Assembly (NCBI RefSeq): GCF_000411115.1 | Contig: NZ_KE150242.1 | Coordinates: forward strand, 242,218-306,217 | DNA: 64,000 nucleotides | Direction of reading: 5' to 3' | Source: Capnocytophaga granulosa ATCC 51502 | GTDB taxonomy: Bacteria; Bacteroidota; Bacteroidia; Flavobacteriales; Flavobacteriaceae | Part shown: piece by piece, positions 43,524 to 52,100 of the stretch | How positions within the stretch are numbered: the stretch's first letter is position 1 | How the letters are laid out: each line of letters opens with the position of its first letter | Position numbers and translations under genes: made by a program | Notes under the pieces: generated by a model | Databases searched by the model: none | Seen by the model: the letters and a program-made list of their open reading frames with translations, nothing else | Told to the model about the DNA's origin: nothing

Positions 43524-45442
43524 TTATTGAGCAAAGATTTAATCCATTCTAAGAACCTAGTTCGGTTATCTCTATTGCTGGATTTTTCTTTTGTTTTCTC
43601 ATACCAATCATTAGTAACATAATATTCTTTACCATTGTATTTAAAAAGATCATTGGGATAATATCGGTCTCTTCCACTATTATCTTTGCTACTATTCTCT
43701 CCATCTGCTTCTAATAAAATGGGGAAGGTGTGCCCTAAGTTCTTACAAGCCTGAACATCGGTAAGGGTTATAAGATTATTCTCTAATAGGCCATAATCTC
43801 TCATGAATTCGAGTAATTTAAAGGCAAAATCTTTATTGGGAAGCTCATCAATACCTTCTAATATATGCTTATTCTTATGTATTGGACTTGTGTTTTCTCC
43901 CACTTCCTTTTTGCTCGTTAATTGAAACTTCGCTTTTGAGAGGACGTCCTCTATCTCTGAGATGAGGGCGATGGGGGTTGTCCGTGGGGCAATCTCTTTG
44001 TAGGCTTCACCTCTTTGCAGTGCTTCTGTGACAAGGTGTAGCTGTGGATAGGTCGCCTCATCCAGTTGGTCTAAGGTTGTAACCGTTTGTGGGACAGCAT
44101 GTAAGGTAAGGTCATAAATGGACTGGACGATGAGGGGAACTAAACCTCCCTCGGAAGTAGAGGTATAGGCTACCTTATCATTGATAAGTACTTGCCCACT
44201 TTCAGGCTCTATGCGTAGTTCCTTTAGGTTGGTTAACTTTTCAGAGGTTTCTCCTACAAAATAGTAGATATTTTTACTCAAGCGTTCTATCATATCATAA
44301 AAAAGTTTTTGATGCATGTGGTCAAGTGTGGAGCGAATAGCACTTAGGGATAGCGTTATACGACCATCACTGCTGCGCAAGTGGTATCTGTTTATTTCAG
44401 AAGAGAGGGTTCTTTGTACCTGCTGGAAATCCATAGACTTACCGAATAGATTCATCTCTGTTCTCCCTAAGATTTCGTTGATACGTTTGTCTAACAATTG
44501 GTAAAATTCAAAAGGAATTACTGTCTCTTCGGTAAAGAAAGGCAGCTGTATAATGCTACGCTCATGGTGCAAACGTCCTTCGGTGTCCATCCATAGGGAA
44601 GGGGAGAAAAGGCTGTTATACTCCATGATGTCCTTTACTGTTATGGTATCCTTGTCCAAACACTCGGAGGTGCCTATCAGGTGGATACCCTGCGCCTGAG
44701 AGTCTTCTAAGGCATTGAATAAATCCTTGTGCTGGTGATAGGAAGCATAGGCATCGCTAACGAAGATGATCCAACGGGTGTCAAAGGTGTTTTCAGTTTT
44801 GCGTTTTTCATTTTCCTTTATAACCAAGGGAAGAACCTCTTGAGCTTGGGTAGCTTCGGTAAGCATAAAGGGAGCAATACGGGAGCGCAACTTAGTATGT
44901 TCGAGAGGCTCTTCTATCCAAGCGATTTGTACCCACTTGTGGTTGTTGGGAGTCAGTAGTGAATGCAAAAAGAGCTGTTGGAGCTTGTAGCGATAGGAAG
45001 GCAGATCGCTTTCTATGGCGATATGCTTGGAGGTTGCTAAGTCTATAGAATACAAATCACGATCATCTAAGCCTAAGATAATAGGGAGTATTCCTTTAGT
45101 CTTTCTAAGGCAGAAATAAGAGAGTAATTCCTGTAGATGGAAGAAATGGCTACTCTGGTTGGGTATACGGATTTCTATAAACTGGTGCTGTGTCATCTCG
45201 CCCAGAAAACTATTGGAGAGCACCATATAGCCAGGGGGAAAGGCTTGTTCTATTCTCAATAACTCTTTGATAGAGAGTGGTTTTTTGAGTTTTACCGAGA
45301 AAGTGGTATAGGCCTTGCTGACCCTAAAGTGTAGGGACTTTTTAAAAGGAATAAGCAAGGAGGTTAGTTTTTCCTTGATAAAGCGCTCTTGTTGGGCAAT
45401 CTCTCTTTGGAGCAGTGCGCGCATGGTAGGTTGTTGAGTCAT
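43520..45442 (-). CDS. FtsK-like protein with lost Walker motifs, composite C-terminus
   Basis: The 640-residue protein aligns by eye with the FtsK/SpoIIIE alpha and motor regions: IEIRIPNQ near residue 110, GLDDRDLYSIDLATSKHIAI where FtsK has the DLxxxPHLLIAG strand, LPLVIKENEKRK where FtsK has the NEMERRY helix, and QAQGIHLIGTSE where FtsK has AAGIHLVLATQ. The Walker A position reads ESDLPSYRY and the Walker B strand IIFVSDAY, so ATP hydrolysis is unlikely. The last 150 residues are encoded by much AT-richer DNA and look grafted on. It is followed by the coupled HNH gene. A -7 box (TACCTTTG, minus strand) is at 45468-45475. Confidence 0.65.
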   Translation of the reverse strand: MTQQPTMRALLQREIAQQERFIKEKLTSLLIPFKKSLHFRVSKAYTTFSVKLKKPLSIKELLRIEQAFPPGYMVLSNSFLGEMTQHQFIEIRIPNQSSHFFHLQELLSYFCLRKTKGILPIILGLDDRDLYSIDLATSKHIAIESDLPSYRYKLQQLFLHSLLTPNNHKWVQIAWIEEPLEHTKLRSRIAPFMLTEATQAQEVLPLVIKENEKRKTENTFDTRWIIFVSDAYASYHQHKDLFNALEDSQAQGIHLIGTSECLDKDTITVKDIMEYNSLFSPSLWMDTEGRLHHERSIIQLPFFTEETVIPFEFYQLLDKRINEILGRTEMNLFGKSMDFQQVQRTLSSEINRYHLRSSDGRITLSLSAIRSTLDHMHQKLFYDMIERLSKNIYYFVGETSEKLTNLKELRIEPESGQVLINDKVAYTSTSEGGLVPLIVQSIYDLTLHAVPQTVTTLDQLDEATYPQLHLVTEALQRGEAYKEIAPRTTPIALISEIEDVLSKAKFQLTSKKEVGENTSPIHKNKHILEGIDELPNKDFAFKLLEFMRDYGLLENNLITLTDVQACKNLGHTFPILLEADGENSSKDNSGRDRYYPNDLFKYNGKEYYVTNDWYEKTKEKSSNRDNRTRFLEWIKSLLNK

Positions 45443-45467
45443 AAAAATTTCTTTTTAAATTATGGGG

Positions 45468-45475
45468 CAAAGGTA
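45468..45475 (-). promoter_or_regulatory. -7 box of the FtsK-like/HNH operon
   Basis: CAAAGGTA on the plus strand is TACCTTTG on the coding strand, 26 bases before the ATG. The upstream box is unclear. Confidence 0.5.
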
Positions 45476-45546
45476 GGTTTAAGAAAACATCATTCTATGA
45501 TACCTATATGAAAAAAATCTACAAATAAAAAAACATGGAAAAACAC

Positions 45547-45577
45547 TTGATTTTTTTGTTTAAATGTTATATCTTTG
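45547..45577 (+). promoter_or_regulatory. Promoter of ileS
   Basis: TTG (45547-45549), 20 bp, TATCTTTG (45570-45577). The leader of about 110 bases holds AGTGAAA-type heptad repeats (45588-45625). No T-box structure is recognised. Confidence 0.7.
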
Positions 45578-45587
45578 CTCTTTTATT

Positions 45588-45660
45588 TATGAAAAGTGAA
45601 AAATGAAAAGTGAATAGTAACTAAACTTAAAATTTGAAACTCAGCATTCAAAACTTTTTC
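45588..45660. repeat. Heptad repeat array in the ileS leader
   Basis: ATGAAAAGTGAAAA units with 7-bp period, then AACTTAAAATTTGAAACTCAG with AAACTC units. It lies between the promoter and start codon of ileS. Confidence 0.55.
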
Positions 45661-45691
45661 TATAATATTCTTAACTTTAAAAATTAAAAAA

Positions 45692-48600
45692 ATGAAATTT
45701 ACAGAGTACAAAGCCTTAGAACTGACCCGAATAGCCGAAGAGATATTGCAATTCTGGAAAGATAACGCTATATTTCAGAAAAGTATAGACTTCCGCAATG
45801 GTAAGGAGCCCTTTATCTTCTATGAAGGGCCGCCTTCTGCTAATGGATTGCCTGGTATTCATCACGTAATGGCACGTTCGCTAAAGGACATTTTCTGTCG
45901 TTTCCATACCCAATTGGGCGAACAGGTATTCCGCAAAGCAGGTTGGGATACCCATGGGCTGCCTGTGGAGTTGGGCGTAGAAAAGGAATTAGGCATTACC
46001 AAAGATGACATTGGTAAAAAAATCTCTGTAGCCGATTATAACAAAGCTTGTAAGGAAGCGGTGATGCGCTATACCAATATATGGAACAACCTTACCGAAA
46101 AGATAGGTTATTGGGTGGATTTGGACGATCCTTACATCACCTACAAGCCTAAATATATGGAAACGGTATGGTGGCTTCTTAAGCAATTGTATAACAAGGG
46201 ATTACTCTACAAGGGTTATACCATACAGCCCTATTCACCTAAGGCAGGGACAGGGCTTTCCTCCCATGAGCTTAACCAACCTGGTTGCTATCGCGATGTA
46301 AGTGATACGACCATTACCGCTCAGTTCAAGGTAAAAGATTTCTCTCCTAAAGCAAAGGTGGAACTTGGTTCTGCTGAGGGTGTCGTGTATATATTGGCTT
46401 GGACGACTACCCCTTGGACTTTGCCATCCAATACCGCCTTGGCAGTGGGTAAAAATATTGACTATGTCTTGGTGCGTACCTTTAACCAATATACTTTTGA
46501 GCCTATACAAGTGATATTGGCTAAGGAATTGGTAGAAAAGCAGTTTGGAGCTAAGTTTTTCAAGACTTCTGAGGAGGCGGATTTTATTGCTTATGCCAAT
46601 GATGAAAATCGCAAGAAGGTGCCTTATGAGGTTTTGGCCGAATGTAAGGGAGCAGACCTTGTGGGTACTACCTATGAGCAACTCATTCCTTGGTTCCTCC
46701 CTGCTGAAAATGCAGAAAAAGCCTTTAGAGTGATTCCAGGGGACTTTGTAACAACCGAAGATGGTACAGGGATCGTACATATAGCGCCTACCTTTGGGGC
46801 AGATGACGCCCGTGTAGGGAAAGAAAATGGCATTCCGCCCATGTTGGTCAAAGATGAGAATGACAATTTAGTACCTTTGGTGGATTTGCAAGGGCGTTTT
46901 CTCAAAGGAGACAAGGTACCTGCGCTTTTTGCAGGAAAATATATCAAGAATGAATATTACAAGACTGGCGAGGCACCCGAAAAATCATGGGATGTGGAGC
47001 TAGCTATATTGCTCAAGACAGAAAACAAGGCCTTTAAGGTAGAAAAATATGTCCATAGCTATCCCCACTGCTGGCGTACAGATACCCCTGTGCTTTACTA
47101 TCCATTAGACTCATGGTTCGTTAAGATGACGGCCGTAAGAGATCGCTTGGTGGCACTCAATCAAGAGATTAACTGGAAACCTAAGGCGACAGGAGAAGGG
47201 CGCTTTGCCAATTGGTTGGAGAATATCAATGACTGGAATCTTTCCCGTTCCCGCTATTGGGGAATTCCGCTACCTATCTGGCGTACCGAGGATGCCAAGG
47301 AAGAAAAAGTTATCGGCTCGGTGGAAGAGTTGGTTGCAGAAATCAACAAGGCGGTAGCGGCAGGTGTGATGAAAGAAAATCCGTTTAAGGATTTCAAAGT
47401 AGGGGATATGTCTGAGGCCAATTACGACCAGATAGACCTGCATAAGAATATAGTAGATGAGATCATTTTGGTTTCCGACTCAGGCAAGCCCATGAAGCGT
47501 GAAAGTGACCTAATAGACGTATGGTTTGACTCAGGGTCTATGCCTTATGCACAGGTACATTATCCTTTTGAAAACAAAGATAAAATAGACGAAGGGAAAG
47601 CCTTCCCGGCAGATTATATCGCCGAGGGAGTTGATCAGACCCGCGGTTGGTTCTATACCCTACATGCAATTGCTACAGCGGTATTTGATACTATTTCCTA
47701 TAAAAATGTGATGTCCAATGGTTTGGTATTGGACAAAAATGGACAAAAGATGTCCAAGCGCTTGGGCAATGCGGTAGATCCGTTTGAGACCTTGACCAAG
47801 TACGGAGCTGATGCTACTCGCTGGTATATGATCTCCAACGCCAACCCTTGGGACAACCTCAAGTTTGACGTAGATGGGATAGAGGAAGTACGCCGCAAGT
47901 TCTTCGGTACGCTTTACAATACCTATTCTTTCTTTGCTCTCTATGCCAACTTAGACGGCTTTACCTATGCTGAGGCGGAAGTGCCTTTGGAAAAACGCCC
48001 AGAGATAGACCGCTGGATTCTCTCCGAGCTCAATACCCTTATGGCCAAGGTTAAAGAAGCTTTCTTAGATTACGAACCTACTCGTGCTACTCGACTTATC
48101 TCTGACTTTGTACAAGAGAACCTAAGTAACTGGTATGTACGTCTTTGCCGTCGTCGTTTTTGGAAAGGTGAATACGAGGAAGATAAAATATCCGCTTACC
48201 AAACCCTCTATACCTGTTTGGAAGTGGTGGCTAAGCTCTCCGCTCCAGTGGCACCTTTCTTTATGGACAGACTCTACCGAGATCTTAATGGGGTAACAGG
48301 CAAGGACAAGGCCGAATCAGTACACCTAACTGATTACCCAGAGAGCAAGGCGCCATATATAGATAAGGCCTTAGAAAGCAAGATGGAGAAGGCGCAAAAT
48401 ATCTCCTCTTTGGTGCTTTCTCTGCGTAAGAAAGAGATGATTAAGGTACGCCAACCCCTACAGAAGATACTCATTCCTACCCTTAGTGAAGCCGAAAAGG
48501 CAGAGATATTGGCGGTAGCTAACCTCATCAAGCACGAGGTGAATGTAAAAGAAATAGAGTTTATCGATGATGCTTCAGGTATTTTGGTAAAACAAATCAA

Positions 48601-49108
48601 ACCTAACTTCCGCGCATTAGGGCCTAAGTTTGGTAAACAGATGAAGGATATAGCCGCAGTGATTAACGGCTTTACCCAACAAGATATACAAGCCTTTGAA
48701 CGTCAAGGCACTAAAGAAATCACTCTTGATGGAGAAAAACTTACCCTTACCTTGGACGATGTAGAAATCACCTCTCAGGATATAGAAGGTTGGCTTGTGG
48801 CTAGCTCCTCTACGGGCTTGGTAGTAGCCTTGGACGCTACTATTACCGATGAGTTGCGTGCAGAAGGTATTGCCCGTGAATTAGTGAATCGTATCCAGAA
48901 CCTTCGCAAAGATACAGGCCTTGAAGTAACAGACAGAATTCGTATCCTTTTGCAACAGCAAGATACACTTGAGAAGGCTGTTCGTGCCAATGAAGCCTAT
49001 ATCAAAGCAGAGACCTTAGCCAACGAAATCCTCTTTGCCGACACCCTCCAAGGAGAAGAAGTCGCTTTTGATGATATTGTGACTAAGATTGTGGTGGAAA
49101 AAATATAA
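45692..49108 (+). CDS. ileS: Isoleucyl-tRNA synthetase
   Basis: The 1138-residue class I synthetase charges tRNA-Ile. The HIGH-equivalent is GIHH (55-58) in PPSANGLPGIHH, the KMSKS loop is KMSKR (686-690) and the editing domain has WTTTPWTLPSNTALAVG. The length and LPGIHH signature place it with the long, eukaryote-like type, usually less sensitive to mupirocin (family knowledge). The stop TAA overlaps the dinD start by 1 base (TAATG). That is an unexpected partner, because I expect a DksA-like gene next to ileS in Bacteroidota. Confidence 0.97.
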   Translation: MKFTEYKALELTRIAEEILQFWKDNAIFQKSIDFRNGKEPFIFYEGPPSANGLPGIHHVMARSLKDIFCRFHTQLGEQVFRKAGWDTHGLPVELGVEKELGITKDDIGKKISVADYNKACKEAVMRYTNIWNNLTEKIGYWVDLDDPYITYKPKYMETVWWLLKQLYNKGLLYKGYTIQPYSPKAGTGLSSHELNQPGCYRDVSDTTITAQFKVKDFSPKAKVELGSAEGVVYILAWTTTPWTLPSNTALAVGKNIDYVLVRTFNQYTFEPIQVILAKELVEKQFGAKFFKTSEEADFIAYANDENRKKVPYEVLAECKGADLVGTTYEQLIPWFLPAENAEKAFRVIPGDFVTTEDGTGIVHIAPTFGADDARVGKENGIPPMLVKDENDNLVPLVDLQGRFLKGDKVPALFAGKYIKNEYYKTGEAPEKSWDVELAILLKTENKAFKVEKYVHSYPHCWRTDTPVLYYPLDSWFVKMTAVRDRLVALNQEINWKPKATGEGRFANWLENINDWNLSRSRYWGIPLPIWRTEDAKEEKVIGSVEELVAEINKAVAAGVMKENPFKDFKVGDMSEANYDQIDLHKNIVDEIILVSDSGKPMKRESDLIDVWFDSGSMPYAQVHYPFENKDKIDEGKAFPADYIAEGVDQTRGWFYTLHAIATAVFDTISYKNVMSNGLVLDKNGQKMSKRLGNAVDPFETLTKYGADATRWYMISNANPWDNLKFDVDGIEEVRRKFFGTLYNTYSFFALYANLDGFTYAEAEVPLEKRPEIDRWILSELNTLMAKVKEAFLDYEPTRATRLISDFVQENLSNWYVRLCRRRFWKGEYEEDKISAYQTLYTCLEVVAKLSAPVAPFFMDRLYRDLNGVTGKDKAESVHLTDYPESKAPYIDKALESKMEKAQNISSLVLSLRKKEMIKVRQPLQKILIPTLSEAEKAEILAVANLIKHEVNVKEIEFIDDASGILVKQIKPNFRALGPKFGKQMKDIAAVINGFTQQDIQAFERQGTKEITLDGEKLTLTLDDVEITSQDIEGWLVASSSTGLVVALDATITDELRAEGIARELVNRIQNLRKDTGLEVTDRIRILLQQQDTLEKAVRANEAYIKAETLANEILFADTLQGEEVAFDDIVTKIVVEKI

Positions 49109-49977
49109 TGGACAAGAATAGTATTGTACAGTACAAACTCTCATTTGATAGTATAACACATTATATAGAGAGTGAAGACAGACAGGAGAGAGTTGAAATA
49201 TGGTTTGCACGTGAGTTGCAAGCCATATTGGGCTATGCTCGCTGGGAGAATTTTATTATTGCTATTCATAGAGCTGTAGATTCATGTAAAACTCAGGGTA
49301 TCAATGTAGATGATCATTTTCGTGAGGTCACGAAAATGATCGATATAGGTAAAGGAGGAAAACGTGAAGTATCAGATTTTATGCTTACACGTTATGCTTG
49401 TTATCTTATTGCTCAAAATGGAGATCCTAAAAAAGAGGAAGTAGCCTTTGCACAGAGTTATTTTGCAGTACAGACACGCAAAGCAGAGTTAATAGAAGAA
49501 CGACTGAACTTGCTTTCTCGTTTAGAAACTCGTGATAAACTTAGAGCAGCTGAAAAGCAACTTTCTCAAAATATCTATGAAAGAGGTGTAGATGATAAAG
49601 GTTTTGCACGTATACGATCCAAAGGAGATACAGCACTTTTTGGAGGATATACAACTGAGGATATGAAACAGCGCTTAGGAGTAAAAGCTAATAGACCTTT
49701 AGCTGATTTTCTTCCAACATTGACTATCGCAGCAAAAAACCTCGCTACCGAAATGACGAATTATAATGTAGAAAGTAATGATTTGCATGGAGAACTATCT
49801 ATTACACAAGAACATGTACAAAATAATCAAACAGTACGTGATATGTTAGGACAGCGAGGTATAAAACCAGAAGAACTCCCTGCTGCTGAGGATATTAAGA
49901 AATTGGAGCGAAAAGTAGCACGTGATGAGAAAAATATAGAGAAAGACTCCCAAAAATTACCTAAAGATAAAAAATAA
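49108..49977 (+). CDS. dinD: DNA damage-inducible protein D (DinD)
   Basis: The 289-residue protein matches DinD: WFARELQAILGYARWENF near residue 32, DDHFREVTKMIDIGKGGKR near 68-86, LTRYACYLIAQNGDPKKE near 95, YFAVQTRKAEL near 120 and the C-terminal LPAAEDIKKLERK. E. coli DinD is LexA-regulated and inhibits RecA-mediated strand exchange. The N-terminal part is related to phage BRO/antirepressor domains. The gene is fused in frame order to ileS (1-base overlap), so it is read with a housekeeping gene. Codons of about 69-78 contain a perfect 28-bp palindrome that recurs four times downstream. Confidence 0.9.
   Translation: MDKNSIVQYKLSFDSITHYIESEDRQERVEIWFARELQAILGYARWENFIIAIHRAVDSCKTQGINVDDHFREVTKMIDIGKGGKREVSDFMLTRYACYLIAQNGDPKKEEVAFAQSYFAVQTRKAELIEERLNLLSRLETRDKLRAAEKQLSQNIYERGVDDKGFARIRSKGDTALFGGYTTEDMKQRLGVKANRPLADFLPTLTIAAKNLATEMTNYNVESNDLHGELSITQEHVQNNQTVRDMLGQRGIKPEELPAAEDIKKLERKVARDEKNIEKDSQKLPKDKK
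49313..49340. repeat. 28-bp palindrome inside dinD
   Basis: The left arm ATCATTTTCGTGA, centre GG and right arm TCACGAAAATGAT give 13-bp perfect arms. It encodes HFREVTKMI. One extra G/C pair extends it to 30 bp. Identical copies form the array at 49999-50254. Confidence 0.9.
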
Positions 49978-49998
49978 TATGGTATATTCTCGAATATG

Positions 49999-50254
49999 AT
50001 CAATTTCGTGAGGTCACGAAAATGATAGTTGTCTATTAGTATTGGGTGTAGTGTATTGATTGTCAGTATTAGTTATCATTTTCGTGACCTCACGAAAATG
50101 ATCTATTCTAGTCGGTAATGGGTTTAAACTATTGATTATTAGTATTAGTTATCATTTTCGTGACCTCACGAAAATGATATTGGTCAATTAGTCTTAGGAA
50201 CAAGATGTTGATTATCAGTATTGGTGATCATTTTCGTGAGGTCACGAAAATGAT
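49999..50254. repeat. Array of four 28-bp palindromes with exact 76-bp period
   Basis: Copies start at 49999, 50075, 50151 and 50227, so the period is 76 bp each time. Arms are ATCATTTTCGTGA and TCACGAAAATGAT; only the first copy has a mismatch (ATCAATTTCGTGA). Centres are GG, CC, CC, GG. The 48-bp linkers are related to each other (shared TTGATTATCAGTATTAGTT-like ends) but strongly diverged. No protein is encoded in this 340-bp gap between dinD and the YD-repeat gene. Confidence 0.92.
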
Positions 50255-50321
50255 CTATAAGAAGGTAAATTGAACGAGTTAAGGTAACTTTTTAAAGAAT
50301 AAGATAAAAACAATTTGAGGG

Positions 50322-51302
50322 ATGAAGAAGTTTTTTCACATATTCATATTGTTATTAATACCTCATCTGTGTAGTTATGCACAATCAGCAACTACTGATT
50401 GGGCAAAGATGGGACTGAAAGGTAGGGTGAAATCGGTAGAAACATCATTCTATTTTACTATAGAGAAAGATGGAAAAATAACCAAGGGAGATCCTTTTTC
50501 TATGGGGTTTTATCCGTCTGAGAAAATAGAGCAGATGCACCTGATGCAGAGAATGGGGGCTGTTGCCTTTTTTGCTGCCTTTTTGATAGATATTGTACCT
50601 TCGGTAATTACCTATAATTCCAATGGTTTTTTAGTAGAGAAACGTTTGTTCGACACTACACTGCACCAGAGGATAGTGTATACTTACGATACGAAAAATC
50701 AGCTTATTGACAAATCAACTTTTGTACGAGACCAATTAGTTGTAAGAGATTCCTACAGATACAACACTGATGGAGAGAAAATAGAAGAGCTTCTCAATCA
50801 GATAGAAGGGGAAGGAGGGGTAACTTGCAAATATAGCTATAATGCTGATAGACAGCTTATAGAATGTAACTATATAGATGTAGATAAATTTCCAAGCGCT
50901 AAGGAAGTCTATACCTATAAGGACAAACAACTTGTCAGCAAAGATACTTACCGAAATGAGAAACTAAGTGCTCGTGCACTCTATCAGTACAATTCTGAAA
51001 ATCAGTTGATATGTTCCCTGTTCCAAGGAGTGGGAAGTATGATATGGGATTCTAAATACATTTATGATAAGAATAAGAAACTAAGTGAGGAGTATATTGT
51101 GATAAATGGAAATGAGAAAAATGGTTTTTTGAATAAATTCTCTTCAGAGGGTCGCTTAATTGAGCATTTGACCTTTTCTTCTAATAAACTTAGTACTTTT
51201 CATTATACAAATGACAAACAAGGGAACTGGATCAAGCTCATTAACTATGAACAGGAGATACCTATTCTCTATGTAGAGCGAAAAATAGAGTATTTCAAAT
51301 AA
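50322..51302 (+). CDS. Exported YD-repeat (RHS-like) protein, member 2
   Basis: The 326-residue protein has a signal peptide (MKKFFHIFILLLIPHLCSYA, cut before Gln). The mature start LKGRVKSVETSFYF parallels LEGNVKSVRLTTY of the gene at 27698, and both end in ERxIEYxK, so they are paralogs. About seven YD-type units (YTYDTKNQLIDKSTF, YRYNTDGEKIEE) fill residues 110-320. A hydrophobic stretch (AVAFFAAFLIDIVPSV) near residue 85 is extra and could be a membrane hairpin. The function is unknown. It is followed 6 bases later by a possible immunity-like gene. Confidence 0.75.
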   Translation: MKKFFHIFILLLIPHLCSYAQSATTDWAKMGLKGRVKSVETSFYFTIEKDGKITKGDPFSMGFYPSEKIEQMHLMQRMGAVAFFAAFLIDIVPSVITYNSNGFLVEKRLFDTTLHQRIVYTYDTKNQLIDKSTFVRDQLVVRDSYRYNTDGEKIEELLNQIEGEGGVTCKYSYNADRQLIECNYIDVDKFPSAKEVYTYKDKQLVSKDTYRNEKLSARALYQYNSENQLICSLFQGVGSMIWDSKYIYDKNKKLSEEYIVINGNEKNGFLNKFSSEGRLIEHLTFSSNKLSTFHYTNDKQGNWIKLINYEQEIPILYVERKIEYFK

Positions 51303-51308
51303 AATAAC

Positions 51309-52091
51309 ATGATAAAAGTAACCAAAGTAGAAAAACTCTTTCCAAGTATAGAGGAAGTTTTTGAAGCTCCTAAAGAGTGGTTTAAGTATGTTTTCTTTCC
51401 ACTACTGACGGTAGAAATAGAGAATGAACAGCAGCAAAAAAGCAAGGCACATTTTATCTCCATGTATGCTTGTGGATTGGCAGAGTATGAGTCAGAGCGT
51501 ACAGATTGTAATTGGTTCTTTGTACGTTTTGAGAAAGTAGGGGACAAATACCGTTTTGATGGAGAGATGGATTGGTTGCCTAACTTTTCTGAACTGCCTC
51601 AATGGTATCAAAATGCAAAGGAAGATTATGCAGCCCACAAAGACCTTTACCTCAATAGTGAGGTGAAACACAGCTATGACCCCTCACCCTATAAGGATAG
51701 TTTAGAGAAATGGGAAGCAATCAGTGGGGACTATGCCACTTATATGGATACACTGCTAAGTTATTGGGTAACTCGTGATAAATACCAAGAAACGGGCAAG
51801 TTTATCGCTGGTAATCACTACACACAAGGGTATAGCGGACACGAACGTGAGATATATGAGCTTACCCCTTACGATGAAGATGAAGAAACCTATGAGGATT
51901 TAGACGAGTATTTGGAATATCGCCTGGATACAGAATCCTATCTCTGTGAAGAATATGGTATTTCCTTAGAAGATAAGAACTATTTAGGCTATGTAATAGG
52001 ATATAACTATTTACAGTACAGTGCCGATACGATTTCGCTATTTATCTCCCCTGACGAAAAAGAAGTGTATAACTGGTTTAGTTTCAGTTAA
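51309..52091 (+). CDS. Acidic protein of unknown function
   Basis: I do not recognise this 260-residue protein. It is very acidic and aromatic (YDEDEETYEDLDEYLEYRLD near residue 200), has no signal peptide or membrane segment, and starts 6 bases after the YD-repeat gene. It is followed 9 bases later by a DUF1963 gene. Acidic cytoplasmic proteins next to repeat-bearing exported proteins can be immunity proteins, but there is no toxin domain in the YD-repeat protein, so this stays speculative. An alternative is a conserved stress or regulatory protein. Confidence 0.6.
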   Translation: MIKVTKVEKLFPSIEEVFEAPKEWFKYVFFPLLTVEIENEQQQKSKAHFISMYACGLAEYESERTDCNWFFVRFEKVGDKYRFDGEMDWLPNFSELPQWYQNAKEDYAAHKDLYLNSEVKHSYDPSPYKDSLEKWEAISGDYATYMDTLLSYWVTRDKYQETGKFIAGNHYTQGYSGHEREIYELTPYDEDEETYEDLDEYLEYRLDTESYLCEEYGISLEDKNYLGYVIGYNYLQYSADTISLFISPDEKEVYNWFSFS

Positions 52092-52100
52092 ATAAAGTAT

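Noticed and set aside
45578..45691. T-box leader for ileS
   Set aside because: The leader is short and made of heptad repeats; no T-box sequence or terminator/antiterminator is seen.
49999..50254. CRISPR array
   Set aside because: The 28-bp repeats are near-perfect palindromes whose orientation varies, the 48-bp spacers resemble each other rather than being unique, and no cas gene is in the window. It is a diverged tandem repeat.
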